Shown here one piece after another: positions 26,665 to 35,678 of a stretch of DNA of 64,000 nt. Numbering within the stretch: the stretch's first letter is position 1; the number at the start of each line of letters is the position of its first letter. Both the position numbers and the translations under genes were made by a program. This stretch comes from Chitinophaga hostae (lineage in GTDB: Bacteria; Bacteroidota; Bacteroidia; Chitinophagales; Chitinophagaceae): NCBI RefSeq assembly GCF_018224885.1, contig NZ_JAGTXB010000002.1:1-64000 (forward strand), given 5' to 3'. Under the pieces are notes generated by a model. It searched no databases. It was not told the origin of the DNA and worked only from the letters and a program-made list of their open reading frames with translations.

Positions 26665-29649
26665 ATGTCTGATAGCAAAAAGCTGGTGGTTACCATTCCC
26701 ACTGCCAAAGGAACAATAGATAAAAAACGATCCACCGCTGTGTTAAATGAAGCAGGAACGGTGCGTGCGGAGATGAAGCCGGTTGTTACCCTGGTGGAAA
26801 AGATACCGGTAGCCACCAAAATAAAAGTACCATTGAAAGGGCCAAGCCCGGATGCAACACCCTATCGCTGGATCTGGTCCCTGTTGCGCACGCTTACGTT
26901 TAAAAAAACAGATCTCAACAAGGCATTAACAGGACCGCTGGTATATCCCAATTTTCCGAAGATAGTTGAAGGTGGCGGGCTGGCCTGGCTGGAACCGGTA
27001 CCGGGTGAACAGGAGCCCACCAATTCGGCGGCCCATGGCTACTTTGTTGCTGCAAGAGGAAAACCGGCGATCCTGTCGGCCGAATGGCGGGAGTACTCGC
27101 CCAATAACGATGGGGCCCGTATTACCGGCAAAGCAAAAAAGTTCCGGGAAAGCGTTCAACTGCATATTTACACCCAGGCCATGTATGGAGAGGAAATAAA
27201 GATCTTCCTGATGGATCATGATACCGCTTCGTCTGATGATGACCTGCCGCCCTGGGAACGCACCAACGGACAAGCTACCATTGAGAAAGGGAAACAGACA
27301 CCCGATGATGCCATCAAACATTTTACAAGACAGGTGAACATCGCCCGTATACTGGATGATGAAACAACCCGTGGGGCTGCATTGCAGGTGTCGGACTATG
27401 TAGTGAAAGATAAAAGAAGCAAGCAGGCCAAAGATGCCCCCGGCACTATCACCTACGAGGCATGTGTGCAAAAAGCCGTGATAGACGTGTTTATCGACGA
27501 CCTGTGGAAACCCGGCGCCGGTACAGAACTGAAAATTTATCCGGTTGTAAAAACAAAGAATGGCAAGATCTCTAAAACGCTGAAGAATACTTTTATTACC
27601 GTAACGGAAGATGAAAAAGTAAAAGAATCACCATTGCTCTACGGAGGAAATAAACCCGTGGTGGTAGGCGATATACCCACAAATACACAAAAGTTCCAGC
27701 CCTGTAAATACAGCATGATCAGGATAGAAAGTAAAGATGGTATACAAACCATTTTTGATGAAAATGTGCTGGAATTTAAACCGCAGGAAAATCTCACCTT
27801 TAATATTGTAGCCGGCGGAGGGCCGGCCCGGAAAACCATTAAACTCAGTGTAGACAGCCTTGTTACCCATGTGGAAGAATGTACTGCGTCGCCTAAGCAT
27901 AAAGATCATGTGATAGACCTGAGCAGCTTCCTGGCGAAAGGCTACAAAAAGGAAGATGAAAAGGCCGGTTTAAAACGCGACCCGGAAAGCGAAAGCGCGG
28001 CCAAAGGGAAGGTGGAAGTAAAAGTGAACAACTATAAACTGAAAAGAGAAACCGGTACTTCGTTTTCCGGTATTATCAAATCATCCGACCAGGAACTGGA
28101 GTTTGATGCGGAATATAAATATATGCCTGAAGGGCTCGATCAGGTGGAGCTGGCCAAAAGAGTACTGGGGTATATCTGGATTCCTGCCGCCCAGGTAGAT
28201 CATTTCCCGGTAACCGTGCAAACCTGCCGCTGGAAACATAATATCGACTTCGCCATTTACCCGGATATTAAATGGACCGCCGCACTGGCCTTTAACATGG
28301 ATAAGGCAGATTTCGACGCACTCAAGGAAAAGTTTGCAGCAGACAATAACGGCAAAGGCATCAAGAATGCCCTGCAACGCTTTACCATGAAACGGCTGGA
28401 ATCCGTAGAAGGGCTTGGAAAGGCAGCCAAAGACAAATGGAGTAAGCCAACCCCCGAATTAGACAGCGCCAACGAAGAACTGGGAGAAGGATTGGGTAAA
28501 TTGTTCGCACTGCCCAAAGACAAAACCAAACCACCTGCACCCACCAAAGCAAAAGGCAAGCTGGCAGAACTGATGGAGCTGGCAAAGGAATTCGATTTTT
28601 CCATTAAGGCAGAATGGAATAACGATACCGAAAGCATAGACCCGGTCGAAGACCTGGTGATGAAATATTTCCGCATACTGAGAGGCGCCATCAAATTATT
28701 AAAAGAAGGGCAAAATATCATTGGTGGCAACTACACCGGTAAGGCCGATACCAGCGGGGACGATGGAAAAGACCCCGACGAATTTATTACCAAAAACAAA
28801 GGTTCGGAAGATAAGAATATCCAGGGGCTGATAGAAAAAATGCAGCGTAAACCTTTTGAATACGAACTCGAATTTCCGAAAATAGGACTTGCAGCCTCCT
28901 GGTATTATGAAACCATGCCTCCGCTGAACAGCGACAGCCAGCTGTGGGGCGCCGGCAGAACAGTGCTGATAAAGCTGGATGCCAAGCCGCTGGTGGGCAT
29001 TAACCTGAAATGGGATTTTCTTGAGCTGCTTTGTCGCCGGCATCCGGTTGCCTATATTGTATTGAAAGCGATAGACGGCTTGTTGTATATTTTTGCAGAT
29101 AACAAAAGCTCCGTGGATCTCAGTGTAACCGTAACCGGTAAGATATCACTGGCTGCCAGCTTTAAACACAATACGGTAGGGGGCAATGTATTTACCCGGG
29201 CTAAAGGCAGTTCCGCAAAGAAAGAGGAATTGATAAAAGGAGATGCGTCTGTTTCTGTGAAGGTGGAATGTAAACTGTATATCGCCAAAACGACCACGAT
29301 ATTCCAGGCAAAAGTGATGGTGGCGCTGGGGCTTGGCCTGGAAGGCTCCGCCGGCTTAGGACTGCAGGCCAGCCTGGGTTCTGATGATGCCGGTCTTTAT
29401 ATGGCACTGGATTTGATTTTTGAGGGCATAAAAATTGAGGTGTACATCAGCGTTGATTTCAATTACAGCGAGAAAACGAAAGAAGTGAAGAAGAAAAAGA
29501 CACCGGCCACAGAAATAGCGGAAGCCAAACCTGATAAATACAAAGACGTGGCAGATGCGCATCCGAAAGCTTCCTTTGAAGTGGGGATCGATGAAAAGAA
29601 AATATCGCTGCAGAAAATATATCTAACAAAAAAAGAAACGAACGGATGA
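26665..29649 (+). CDS. 994-residue putative PAAR-linked effector, unknown fold
   Basis: A large leaderless protein directly after the PAAR-like gene. Residues 45-110 carry aromatic segments (PYRWIWSLLRTLTF, GGGLAWLEPVPGEQ). Residues 120-330 are beta-rich and Ig-like in feel (KPAILSAEWREYSPNNDGARI). A charged helical linker with Pro/Lys runs at about 590-650. The final 170 residues are Gly-rich beta structure (MVALGLGLEGSAGLGLQA). I see no nuclease, lipase, amidase or NAD-glycohydrolase motif. Size, position and the ATGA overlap with a lipoprotein gene suggest an effector with a membrane-anchored immunity partner. Pore or envelope action would fit the barrel-like C-terminus but is speculative. 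Confidence 0.6.
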   Translation: MSDSKKLVVTIPTAKGTIDKKRSTAVLNEAGTVRAEMKPVVTLVEKIPVATKIKVPLKGPSPDATPYRWIWSLLRTLTFKKTDLNKALTGPLVYPNFPKIVEGGGLAWLEPVPGEQEPTNSAAHGYFVAARGKPAILSAEWREYSPNNDGARITGKAKKFRESVQLHIYTQAMYGEEIKIFLMDHDTASSDDDLPPWERTNGQATIEKGKQTPDDAIKHFTRQVNIARILDDETTRGAALQVSDYVVKDKRSKQAKDAPGTITYEACVQKAVIDVFIDDLWKPGAGTELKIYPVVKTKNGKISKTLKNTFITVTEDEKVKESPLLYGGNKPVVVGDIPTNTQKFQPCKYSMIRIESKDGIQTIFDENVLEFKPQENLTFNIVAGGGPARKTIKLSVDSLVTHVEECTASPKHKDHVIDLSSFLAKGYKKEDEKAGLKRDPESESAAKGKVEVKVNNYKLKRETGTSFSGIIKSSDQELEFDAEYKYMPEGLDQVELAKRVLGYIWIPAAQVDHFPVTVQTCRWKHNIDFAIYPDIKWTAALAFNMDKADFDALKEKFAADNNGKGIKNALQRFTMKRLESVEGLGKAAKDKWSKPTPELDSANEELGEGLGKLFALPKDKTKPPAPTKAKGKLAELMELAKEFDFSIKAEWNNDTESIDPVEDLVMKYFRILRGAIKLLKEGQNIIGGNYTGKADTSGDDGKDPDEFITKNKGSEDKNIQGLIEKMQRKPFEYELEFPKIGLAASWYYETMPPLNSDSQLWGAGRTVLIKLDAKPLVGINLKWDFLELLCRRHPVAYIVLKAIDGLLYIFADNKSSVDLSVTVTGKISLAASFKHNTVGGNVFTRAKGSSAKKEELIKGDASVSVKVECKLYIAKTTTIFQAKVMVALGLGLEGSAGLGLQASLGSDDAGLYMALDLIFEGIKIEVYISVDFNYSEKTKEVKKKKTPATEIAEAKPDKYKDVADAHPKASFEVGIDEKKISLQKIYLTKKETNG

Positions 29650-30599
29650 GAAAATTATCCATAGTATGCTCACTAATATTGATGATTGCCCTGCAAAGTT
29701 GCGGGCAGGGAACCAATGCAAAAAATGAAAACATGAATCAGGGTATAAAAGAAAAATATCTGGATAGCTATAAACTGGTAAAAAAATATGATTATAACCC
29801 ACGCTTTTACCTCGACTTCAATAGCTATAACTGTACTTACGAAATCCTGGTAAACGATATGCCGGCGTTTTCATTTTACGGCTCCGGTAACCAGGGAGGA
29901 ACGGTTTTTCCCGTATCCCCCCTGATCCTGAAAAGCGGGAAACAAACGATTACTATCCGGGTATATCCTAAAGTAGACGACGATGATAAGATGGATCACT
30001 TTTTACTGGCAAAGAATTGCGGACTGGAAGTAAAGGTGGTGGCCGGCGACGACCAGAAAGAAACTCCCCGGGAATACAAACAGCTGTTTCAGTATAAAAT
30101 GCCCGAAATTCAATTGGATAACGTGCCCTATGTGGAGTTCAAAGGTGTTTTTGAAGCGGTGACTCCCAATAGCCTGAAAGGATGGAGCCAGAGCCAGGAC
30201 CTGAAAAAGGAAGATAAAACACAGCTGGAAAAAGAAGTAATTGCTTTTTATAGTCACTATCGGAAACTCCTGGCAGATGGCAATATGGATGAAATAGCAG
30301 GAATGGTATACAACCGTGAAGTGGAAGTAGAGCAGGCCTTGTTCCAGAACAAACCTTCCGATGCAGCCGACACCTGGAACCGGTTTGCCAAAGTGAAATC
30401 CTATCAGCTGGAGATGCTGCCCCTGGAACATTATGAACTCCGGTATTTCGGAGATGGTAAAGTAGTGGGCCTGATCCGTACAGATGATGAGCTGAGAAGT
30501 GAATCGGCGATGACAGGGATTTCTGATAATAAATACAAAATATACAGCCTGTTGTTGCACAGGCCCGCTGGCAGCAATAAACTACAGGTAATAAGATAG
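29646..30599 (+). CDS. Lipoprotein, candidate immunity partner of the 994-residue protein
   Basis: A 317-residue lipoprotein with lipobox LQSC (Cys19) after signal peptide MRKLSIVCSLILMIALQS. The N-terminal half is a beta-sandwich-like region (CTYEILVNDMPAFSFYG, KQTITIRVYPKVDDDDK). The C-terminal half resembles an NTF2-like fold (AFYSHYRKLLADGNMDEIAG). Its start overlaps the preceding stop (ATGA, 4 nt), so the two genes are coupled. Lipoproteins in this position are common immunity proteins against periplasm- or membrane-acting effectors. A strong terminator closes the cluster right after it. Confidence 0.6.
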   Translation: MRKLSIVCSLILMIALQSCGQGTNAKNENMNQGIKEKYLDSYKLVKKYDYNPRFYLDFNSYNCTYEILVNDMPAFSFYGSGNQGGTVFPVSPLILKSGKQTITIRVYPKVDDDDKMDHFLLAKNCGLEVKVVAGDDQKETPREYKQLFQYKMPEIQLDNVPYVEFKGVFEAVTPNSLKGWSQSQDLKKEDKTQLEKEVIAFYSHYRKLLADGNMDEIAGMVYNREVEVEQALFQNKPSDAADTWNRFAKVKSYQLEMLPLEHYELRYFGDGKVVGLIRTDDELRSESAMTGISDNKYKIYSLLLHRPAGSNKLQVIR

Positions 30600-30618
30600 T
30601 TATACCTGGTTTTTTACA

Positions 30619-30660
30619 ACAAGGGGCAGTATTTGAAAAAATGCTGCCCCTTGTCTTTTT
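30619..30660 (+). terminator. Terminator of the VgrG cluster
   Basis: A 16-bp stem with one G-U pair (ACAAGGGGCAGTATTT with AAATGCTGCCCCTTGT) is followed by CTTTTTT. Confidence 0.92.
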
Positions 30661-30776
30661 TATCTCCCGTATATTAAAATCAAATTGTTTTTGTTAACCT
30701 TGTATTCCCGTCGGATGAAGTAGTGTAGCATACCCGTCGTCCTTTTATGATCACGTTATACTTAAATAAAATTGAT

Positions 30777-31250
30777 ATGAATCTACGATTACCCGTTGTC
30801 GTTATAATGGCAGCATTTGCCTTTGCTTCCTGCGGAGAAAACAAAAAGGCGGCAGTGCCGTCTGAGTCGCCGCTGACAGGCACCTGGAAACTGGCCTACA
30901 GCCAGCTGATTAAAAATGGCGATACCACCAGCACCTACCCGGTGCCCGGGAAGACAACGGAAATGATTAAAATGTTTAATGGTAGCCATTTTGCTTTCTT
31001 CCAGCACGATCTGACAAAAGGAAACGACAGTGCCAACGCCACTTTTGGCTCCGGCGCCGGTACCTATACTTTATCCGGCGATCAGTATGCAGAACACCTG
31101 CAGTATTGTAACCACAGGGGATGGGAAGATCAGCACTTTTCTTTTACGCTCACCATACACAATGATACGCTGATACAGCGCGGTATCGAAAAAATCGATA
31201 GCCTGAATGTAAACCACGAAATCGTAGAAGCGTATATTCGTTTACGTTAA
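30777..31250 (+). CDS. Lipocalin-like lipoprotein
   Basis: A 157-residue lipoprotein with lipobox ASC (Cys19). The segment LTGTWKLAYSQLIKNGDT followed by MIKMFNGSHFAFFQH and GTYTLSGDQYAEHLQY is the layout of lipocalin-like/DUF4488-type Bacteroidota proteins, which form small beta-barrels of unknown ligand. Start ATG 30777 is taken at the signal peptide; the in-frame ATG at 30747 adds 10 unrelated residues. The cupin gene follows after 12 nt, so the two may be co-transcribed. Confidence 0.7.
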   Translation: MNLRLPVVVIMAAFAFASCGENKKAAVPSESPLTGTWKLAYSQLIKNGDTTSTYPVPGKTTEMIKMFNGSHFAFFQHDLTKGNDSANATFGSGAGTYTLSGDQYAEHLQYCNHRGWEDQHFSFTLTIHNDTLIQRGIEKIDSLNVNHEIVEAYIRLR

Positions 31251-31262
31251 AATCATTTTTAC

Positions 31263-31607
31263 ATGAGTGCACATATTCCCTTTCAGACAATAGACTGGTC
31301 GGCTGTAGAGAAAACAGTCCATCCCGGTGAAAACGGAACGGCCTGGTGGCAAACACTGCAGCTGCCGGGACTCCGGATAAGGATGGTAACCTACTCACCG
31401 GGCTACCTGGCAGACCACTGGTGTCAGAAAGGGCATGTTGTTCATTGTTTAGAGGGTGCTTTTATCAGCGAGTTCGAAAACGGCGGCAGCGTTGAATTGT
31501 CTGCCGGTATGAGTTATGTGGTGTCAGATGAACTCAGCTCCCATCGCTCCGTGTCGGCCACCGGTGTGAAATTGCTGATAGTAGACGGTGATTTCCTGAA
31601 GCCATAA
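31263..31607 (+). CDS. DHCW-motif cupin
   Basis: A 114-residue cupin. The motif ADHWCQKGHVVHCLEGAF carries the Asp-His-Trp-Cys signature that names this group, and GMSYVVSDELSSHRS supplies the second cupin half. Small single-domain cupins bind a metal or small ligand; the substrate here is unknown. It lies 12 nt after the lipocalin-like gene and is followed by a terminator. Confidence 0.85.
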   Translation: MSAHIPFQTIDWSAVEKTVHPGENGTAWWQTLQLPGLRIRMVTYSPGYLADHWCQKGHVVHCLEGAFISEFENGGSVELSAGMSYVVSDELSSHRSVSATGVKLLIVDGDFLKP

Positions 31608-31630
31608 CATTGCTTATTCTTTTAAACATA

Positions 31631-31670
31631 AACGGAAATAGGTAGGATTGCTACTTATTTCCGTTTTTTT
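31631..31670 (+). terminator. Terminator after the cupin gene
   Basis: Stem AACGGAAATAGGTA with TACTTATTTCCGTT (one mismatch) followed by eight T. Confidence 0.85.
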
Positions 31671-32034
31671 TATGAAGACGAATACCTTGAAGAAATGTTT
31701 ATTACCAGGTCGTTATCCCTATGTTTTCGCGTGTAAATATTGTCCGTTTTTTACGTAACCATTCGGTTACTATTCAGGTGGTTTGTTAACCAATGCATTT
31801 CTATCTTAATTGGCCATGGTATTGAATCTGCACACTTTTTAAACATTCGTGCTTAACAATGTATTAACCAATTCACTCGTTTTATAGCGTTACTTTTAAG
31901 TTAAGTTTTAAAGAGAAATGCAAAATAAACCATTTTCAACCACCGTGTTTAAACCATTAGGAAGTTAGCTTTCTAACACATACAGCTTAAAAAATCGGGT
32001 AATTATTTTTCCTAAACCAGTCTCTCAAAAGGAA
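31671..32034. other. Intergenic region upstream of the orphan ECF sigma gene
   Basis: About 360 AT-rich bases after the cupin terminator with no visible ORF, RNA gene or repeat. It presumably holds the promoter of the ECF sigma gene. I could not find a convincing TTTG/TAnnTTTG pair, which would be consistent with transcription by an alternative sigma factor. Confidence 0.5.
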
Positions 32035-32601
32035 ATGAGAATGCAACAAAACAACCAGGATGCCGTTCTGCTGGAACTGCTGAAAATTGGCAGTACAGAC
32101 GCGTTTACCACCGTGTACAATAAGTACCATCGCATGCTGATGATGCTGGCGGTAGACATGCTGAAGGACGATGACAAAGCAGAAGACCTGCTACAGGAAT
32201 TTTTTATTGATTTCTGGCAAAAGAAATTGTTTCTGAAAATTGATGCTAATTATCAAAACCGCGACAGTGCTTCCATTATGAAGTGTTACCTGTATGCGAG
32301 CGTGCGTAATCGCTGCCTGAACAAAATTACGCGCGAAAAGAAGTTTACCAGCATCATACCGGATGAAGCTTTTCTGCCCCGGGATCCCCTGGAAAGTAAA
32401 GAGATCTATTACCAGGTGAATACCGCCCTGAAAAGGAAGGTGCCGCCCAAATCCTCTACTGCTTTCCGTTTAAGGCACTATGACCAGAAAAGTCATAAAG
32501 AAATAGCCGAAGAAATGAATACCAGCATTCAAACCGTCAAAAACCAGATCGGAACTGCTGTCAAAATTTTACGTGGTCATTTTAGTCTTGCCCACCTGTA
32601 A
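32035..32601 (+). CDS. Orphan ECF sigma-70 factor
   Basis: A 188-residue sigma factor. Region 2 covers DAFTTVYNKYHRMLMMLAVDML...AEDLLQEFFIDFWQKK. Region 4 covers STAFRLRHYDQKSHKEIAEEMNTSIQTVKNQIGTAVKIL. A second start at ATG 32041 has better spacing from AAAAGGA and is equally possible. No FecR or other anti-sigma gene is nearby. The next gene, 267 bp downstream, is a siderophore-type TonB receptor, which is the likely target. Confidence 0.88.
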   Translation: MRMQQNNQDAVLLELLKIGSTDAFTTVYNKYHRMLMMLAVDMLKDDDKAEDLLQEFFIDFWQKKLFLKIDANYQNRDSASIMKCYLYASVRNRCLNKITREKKFTSIIPDEAFLPRDPLESKEIYYQVNTALKRKVPPKSSTAFRLRHYDQKSHKEIAEEMNTSIQTVKNQIGTAVKILRGHFSLAHL

Positions 32602-32698
32602 ACCAGGTAAACCTCTCATAAATTGTTACGTGCATATGCTTTGTTCTCCTCTTCCCTTCAATGGGTAGCAGACCTTGTACGCCGGAAAATATATTGAT

Positions 32699-32749
32699 CC
32701 GGGTTCCAGGATGACCTGCACAATCCCGGGCTGCCGCGCTCACAGCGGC
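32699..32749 (+). other. Two GC-rich hairpins in the leader of the TonB receptor gene
   Basis: Hairpin 1 has outer stem CCGGG/CCCGG with inner CAGG/CCTG (32699-32729). Hairpin 2 is GCCGC/GCGGC (32733-32749). They lie in a 267-bp gap with otherwise AT-rich sequence. They do not match a cobalamin, TPP or SAM riboswitch that I can recognise. They may form part of a leader RNA or a weak terminator after the sigma gene. Confidence 0.35.
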
Positions 32750-32777
32750 CTGGCCCCGGAAAATAAATTATTCCCAT

Positions 32778-32815
32778 TTGCGTAAATCGTTTTCCGGATT
32801 GCGTAATCGCTTTTT
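32778..32815 (+). promoter_or_regulatory. Direct-repeat operator candidate upstream of TonB receptor
   Basis: TTGCGTAAATCGTTTT and TTGCGTAATCGCTTTTT begin 21 bp apart, two helical turns, 55-90 bp before the receptor start. This arrangement suits a dimeric activator or an ECF-type promoter element. Confidence 0.4.
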
Positions 32816-32868
32816 GCCTTTTATAGCCTCTCTTTGCATCCTGCAAAACAGCTAAACAAAGACCAAAA

Positions 32869-35220
32869 ATGACAAGGGTATATCTTTTTCTTGCCTTCTT
32901 TATACTTCCCTTTATCACTTATGCCGGCAACCCCGACGAGGGCGCCAATAACACCATCCAGGGAACCGTCACCACATCAGACGGACACCCTGCAGCCAAC
33001 GTCACCGTACTGCTGAAAGGAATTTCAAAAGGTACCGTTACCAATCAGAGCGGGGAATTCCTGTTTAAAAATATCCGTGATGGCCGCTACCAGCTGGAAG
33101 TATCCATGGTGGGTTTTGAAACAATAAAGCAGGCCGTTACTATGGAAAATGGTAAAAATGTGCAGCTGCAGATCATCATGACCACTTCCTCCCAAAAATT
33201 GGAAGAAGTAGTTGTAACCAGCGGCGGTAACCGCTTCGCAAAGAAGGAAAGCGACGACGTATCCAAACTTCCCCTGAAAAACCTGGAAAATCCCCAGGTA
33301 TATAGCGTAGTAGGGAAGGAGCTGATGAAAGAACAACTTATTACCGACTATAACAGCGCATTTAAGAATATTCCCGGGGCAGGCATCCCCATCGTATACA
33401 ACCAGGGCAGAAGCTCTGCGATATCAAGAGGCTTTACTACCGCCAACCTGGTGCGCAACGGCGTAGGTAGCTTTGTTTATACCAACGTAGATCCGGCTAA
33501 CCTGGAACGGATTGAAGTGATTAAAGGGCCCTCCGCTACTTTATTTGGCAGCACCTTATCGTCCTATGGCGGCCTGTTTAACCGCGTTACCAAAAAACCT
33601 TTTGAGAGCTTCAAGGGAGAAGTATCCTATTCTGCCGGCAGCTGGGACCTGAACAGGCTTACACTCGATATCAATACCCCACTGAATGAAAAGAAGACGG
33701 CCCTCTTCCGCTTCAACGGGGCCGCGCATACCGAGCGGAGTTTCCAGGACGCCGGCTTCAGCAAAAACTTCCTGCTGGCCCCCAGCTTTTCCTACAAGGT
33801 AAACGACCGCCTAACGGTGTTAGTTGATGCGGAAATGAGCGGGTATAAAGCTACATCACCCACCAGGATGAACACCTACACCAAAGGTAAGGCGCATAGT
33901 GTAGCCGACATGGGCGTGCCCTATAAACTTTCTTTTGCCAACAACTCCATTAGCTATAAAAGCCAGCAACTGAATATTTTCGGGCAAGTGAAGTATAAAC
34001 TGTCAGACAAATGGACGTCTCAAACGATATTCTCCTGGACCCGCTCTTCCTCGGAAGGATTTACCACCCAGCTCAACGTGGTAAGCGATACCACCCTCAG
34101 CCAGGCAGTTACTTCTCAAACCTATCCTTACCGCGGTACCGATATACAACAAAACTTTATCGGCGATTTTCATATTGGCAACATGCGTAACAGGATCGTG
34201 ATCGGCGCTGACTTTTACCGGCTGAGAGCCTCCCGTAACGATGCTACCATTGGGATGCCGCCTGTAAATTTCCGGACACCCGGCCCCGCCTACGCTGATT
34301 TTAACAGAACGAACGTAGCGCCCCTCTTTAATAAAGCATCGTTTACCATTTTTGACAGCAACCGCGAAAATACTTATAGCGCCTACTTTTCAGACGTAAT
34401 TAATATAACGGAACAACTGTTGGTAATGGCCAGCTTACGGGTAGATGATTATCATAACCTGGGCGCCTATTACCCCGGCAAGGATTCTACAGCAGGAGCA
34501 TATAGCCAAACCGCCCTGTCACCTAAATTTGGCGCAGTTTACCAGGTCATAAAAAGCCGCCTGTCCTTATTCGCCAATTATATGAATGGCTTTCAGAACC
34601 AGAGCGGAACCGATTTTAACGGCAATACTTTTAAACCGCAGCAGGCCAATCAGCTGGAAGGAGGCGTGAAACTGGACCTTTTCCGCGAAAAATTAAATGC
34701 CACCTTCAGCTATTACAATATCGCTGTTACCAATTCCACCTATGATGATCCCGATCATGGCGGTTATCAGTTGCAGGACGGAACACAACGCAGTAAAGGA
34801 TTTGAGATGGAAGTCATCTCTAACCCTATACCCGGCCTGAACATAGTAGCAGGATATACCTATAACGAAAGTAAAATGGATAAGGCTGCGCCAAAACTGC
34901 AAGGACTGCGTCCAAGTGCTGCGGGGCCTGCTACCATGGCCAATTTATGGGTGAGCTACCGCCTGGTGAAAGGTGCGGTGAAAGGCCTGGGTTTTGCCTT
35001 TGGAGGAAACTATGGCAGCCAGTCATTCCAAACCAACACCAGCACCTTTGCATTCACTATACCGGCTTACGCCGTTATGGATGCTTCTGTATTTTATGAC
35101 CGGAAAAAATACCGTGTTGGTTTGAAAGTAGATAATCTTACTAATGAGAAATACTGGTCAAACCGGCTGGCCGCTCAGCATCCAACAAGGGTCACCGGCA
35201 ATATAACGGTGAAATTTTAA
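32869..35220 (+). CDS. TonB-dependent siderophore-type receptor
   Basis: A 783-residue outer-membrane receptor. In order: signal peptide (1-19), carboxypeptidase-D-like domain (about 28-105, IQGTVTTSDGHPAANVTVLL), TonB-box region LEEVVVTSG, plug (VVGKELMKEQLITDYNSAFK, NLERIEVIKGPSATLFGS) and barrel ending in GNITVKF with terminal Phe. The plug and barrel wording (SRGFTT, YGGLFNRVTKKP) fits the FhuA/FecA-like siderophore receptor group rather than SusC. It probably imports a ferric chelate; the exact ligand is unknown. Preceded by an orphan ECF sigma gene. Confidence 0.88.
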   Translation: MTRVYLFLAFFILPFITYAGNPDEGANNTIQGTVTTSDGHPAANVTVLLKGISKGTVTNQSGEFLFKNIRDGRYQLEVSMVGFETIKQAVTMENGKNVQLQIIMTTSSQKLEEVVVTSGGNRFAKKESDDVSKLPLKNLENPQVYSVVGKELMKEQLITDYNSAFKNIPGAGIPIVYNQGRSSAISRGFTTANLVRNGVGSFVYTNVDPANLERIEVIKGPSATLFGSTLSSYGGLFNRVTKKPFESFKGEVSYSAGSWDLNRLTLDINTPLNEKKTALFRFNGAAHTERSFQDAGFSKNFLLAPSFSYKVNDRLTVLVDAEMSGYKATSPTRMNTYTKGKAHSVADMGVPYKLSFANNSISYKSQQLNIFGQVKYKLSDKWTSQTIFSWTRSSSEGFTTQLNVVSDTTLSQAVTSQTYPYRGTDIQQNFIGDFHIGNMRNRIVIGADFYRLRASRNDATIGMPPVNFRTPGPAYADFNRTNVAPLFNKASFTIFDSNRENTYSAYFSDVINITEQLLVMASLRVDDYHNLGAYYPGKDSTAGAYSQTALSPKFGAVYQVIKSRLSLFANYMNGFQNQSGTDFNGNTFKPQQANQLEGGVKLDLFREKLNATFSYYNIAVTNSTYDDPDHGGYQLQDGTQRSKGFEMEVISNPIPGLNIVAGYTYNESKMDKAAPKLQGLRPSAAGPATMANLWVSYRLVKGAVKGLGFAFGGNYGSQSFQTNTSTFAFTIPAYAVMDASVFYDRKKYRVGLKVDNLTNEKYWSNRLAAQHPTRVTGNITVKF

Positions 35221-35227
35221 CCGGAAG

Positions 35228-35258
35228 GGTGAACAGGGCGGAAACCGCGCTGTTCACC
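35228..35258. terminator. Bidirectional hairpin between convergent genes
   Basis: A 14-bp stem with one mismatch (GGTGAACAGGGCGG with CCGCGCTGTTCACC) sits 8 nt after the receptor stop and touches the stop codon of the opposing SnoaL-like gene. An AT-rich stretch follows on the plus strand. Confidence 0.7.
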
Positions 35259-35614
35259 TAGTATTTTATATTGTGTAAATGCTGTTCTTTGACGATCTTC
35301 CTGTTTTCCCAGTAAGCGATGGAAATCTGCCGGTAGTCTACCACGCCTATTTTGCTGTTGGTAAACCGGTAATGCCATTGTGCCACGGAATAGTTATCAA
35401 TTACCAGGCTGTTTTCCAGTACCGCGGTCAAATTTTGCGTATTATTTAAAAAACCCAGAGATGCTTTGCGGAGCGCCTCCAGGCCGCTCACAGGCGGTCC
35501 GTCATTATCTGACGAGCTTGCCCTTTCATCATAATATAAATCGAGGGCTTCCATAAATTTCCCTTGTCCTATCAGCCCGTGAAACGCTGCTACCGTGCTT
35601 TTGAAGTCGTTCAT
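35258..35614 (-). CDS. SnoaL-like (NTF2-fold) protein
   Basis: A 118-residue cytosolic protein with the small cone-shaped NTF2 fold: AAFHGLIGQGKFMEALDLYY at the start and QWHYRFTNSKIGVVDYRQISIAYWENRKIVKEQHLHN at the end. Members bind small hydrophobic molecules or act as isomerases or hydrolases. ATG 35614 is preferred because upstream codons would overlap the AraC-type gene. It is divergent from that regulator with only 64 bp between the starts, so it is probably its target. Confidence 0.8.
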   Translation of the reverse strand: MNDFKSTVAAFHGLIGQGKFMEALDLYYDERASSSDNDGPPVSGLEALRKASLGFLNNTQNLTAVLENSLVIDNYSVAQWHYRFTNSKIGVVDYRQISIAYWENRKIVKEQHLHNIKY

Positions 35615-35678
35615 ACTTTTTTTACAAATCTCTCTCATAAAATTTTGGCAGTATTGTAAAAACACGACAATATGCAGC

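Noticed and set aside
32602..32868. Riboswitch in the leader of the TonB receptor gene
   Set aside because: Two hairpins are present but I could not find the conserved core of cobalamin, TPP, SAM or other riboswitches.
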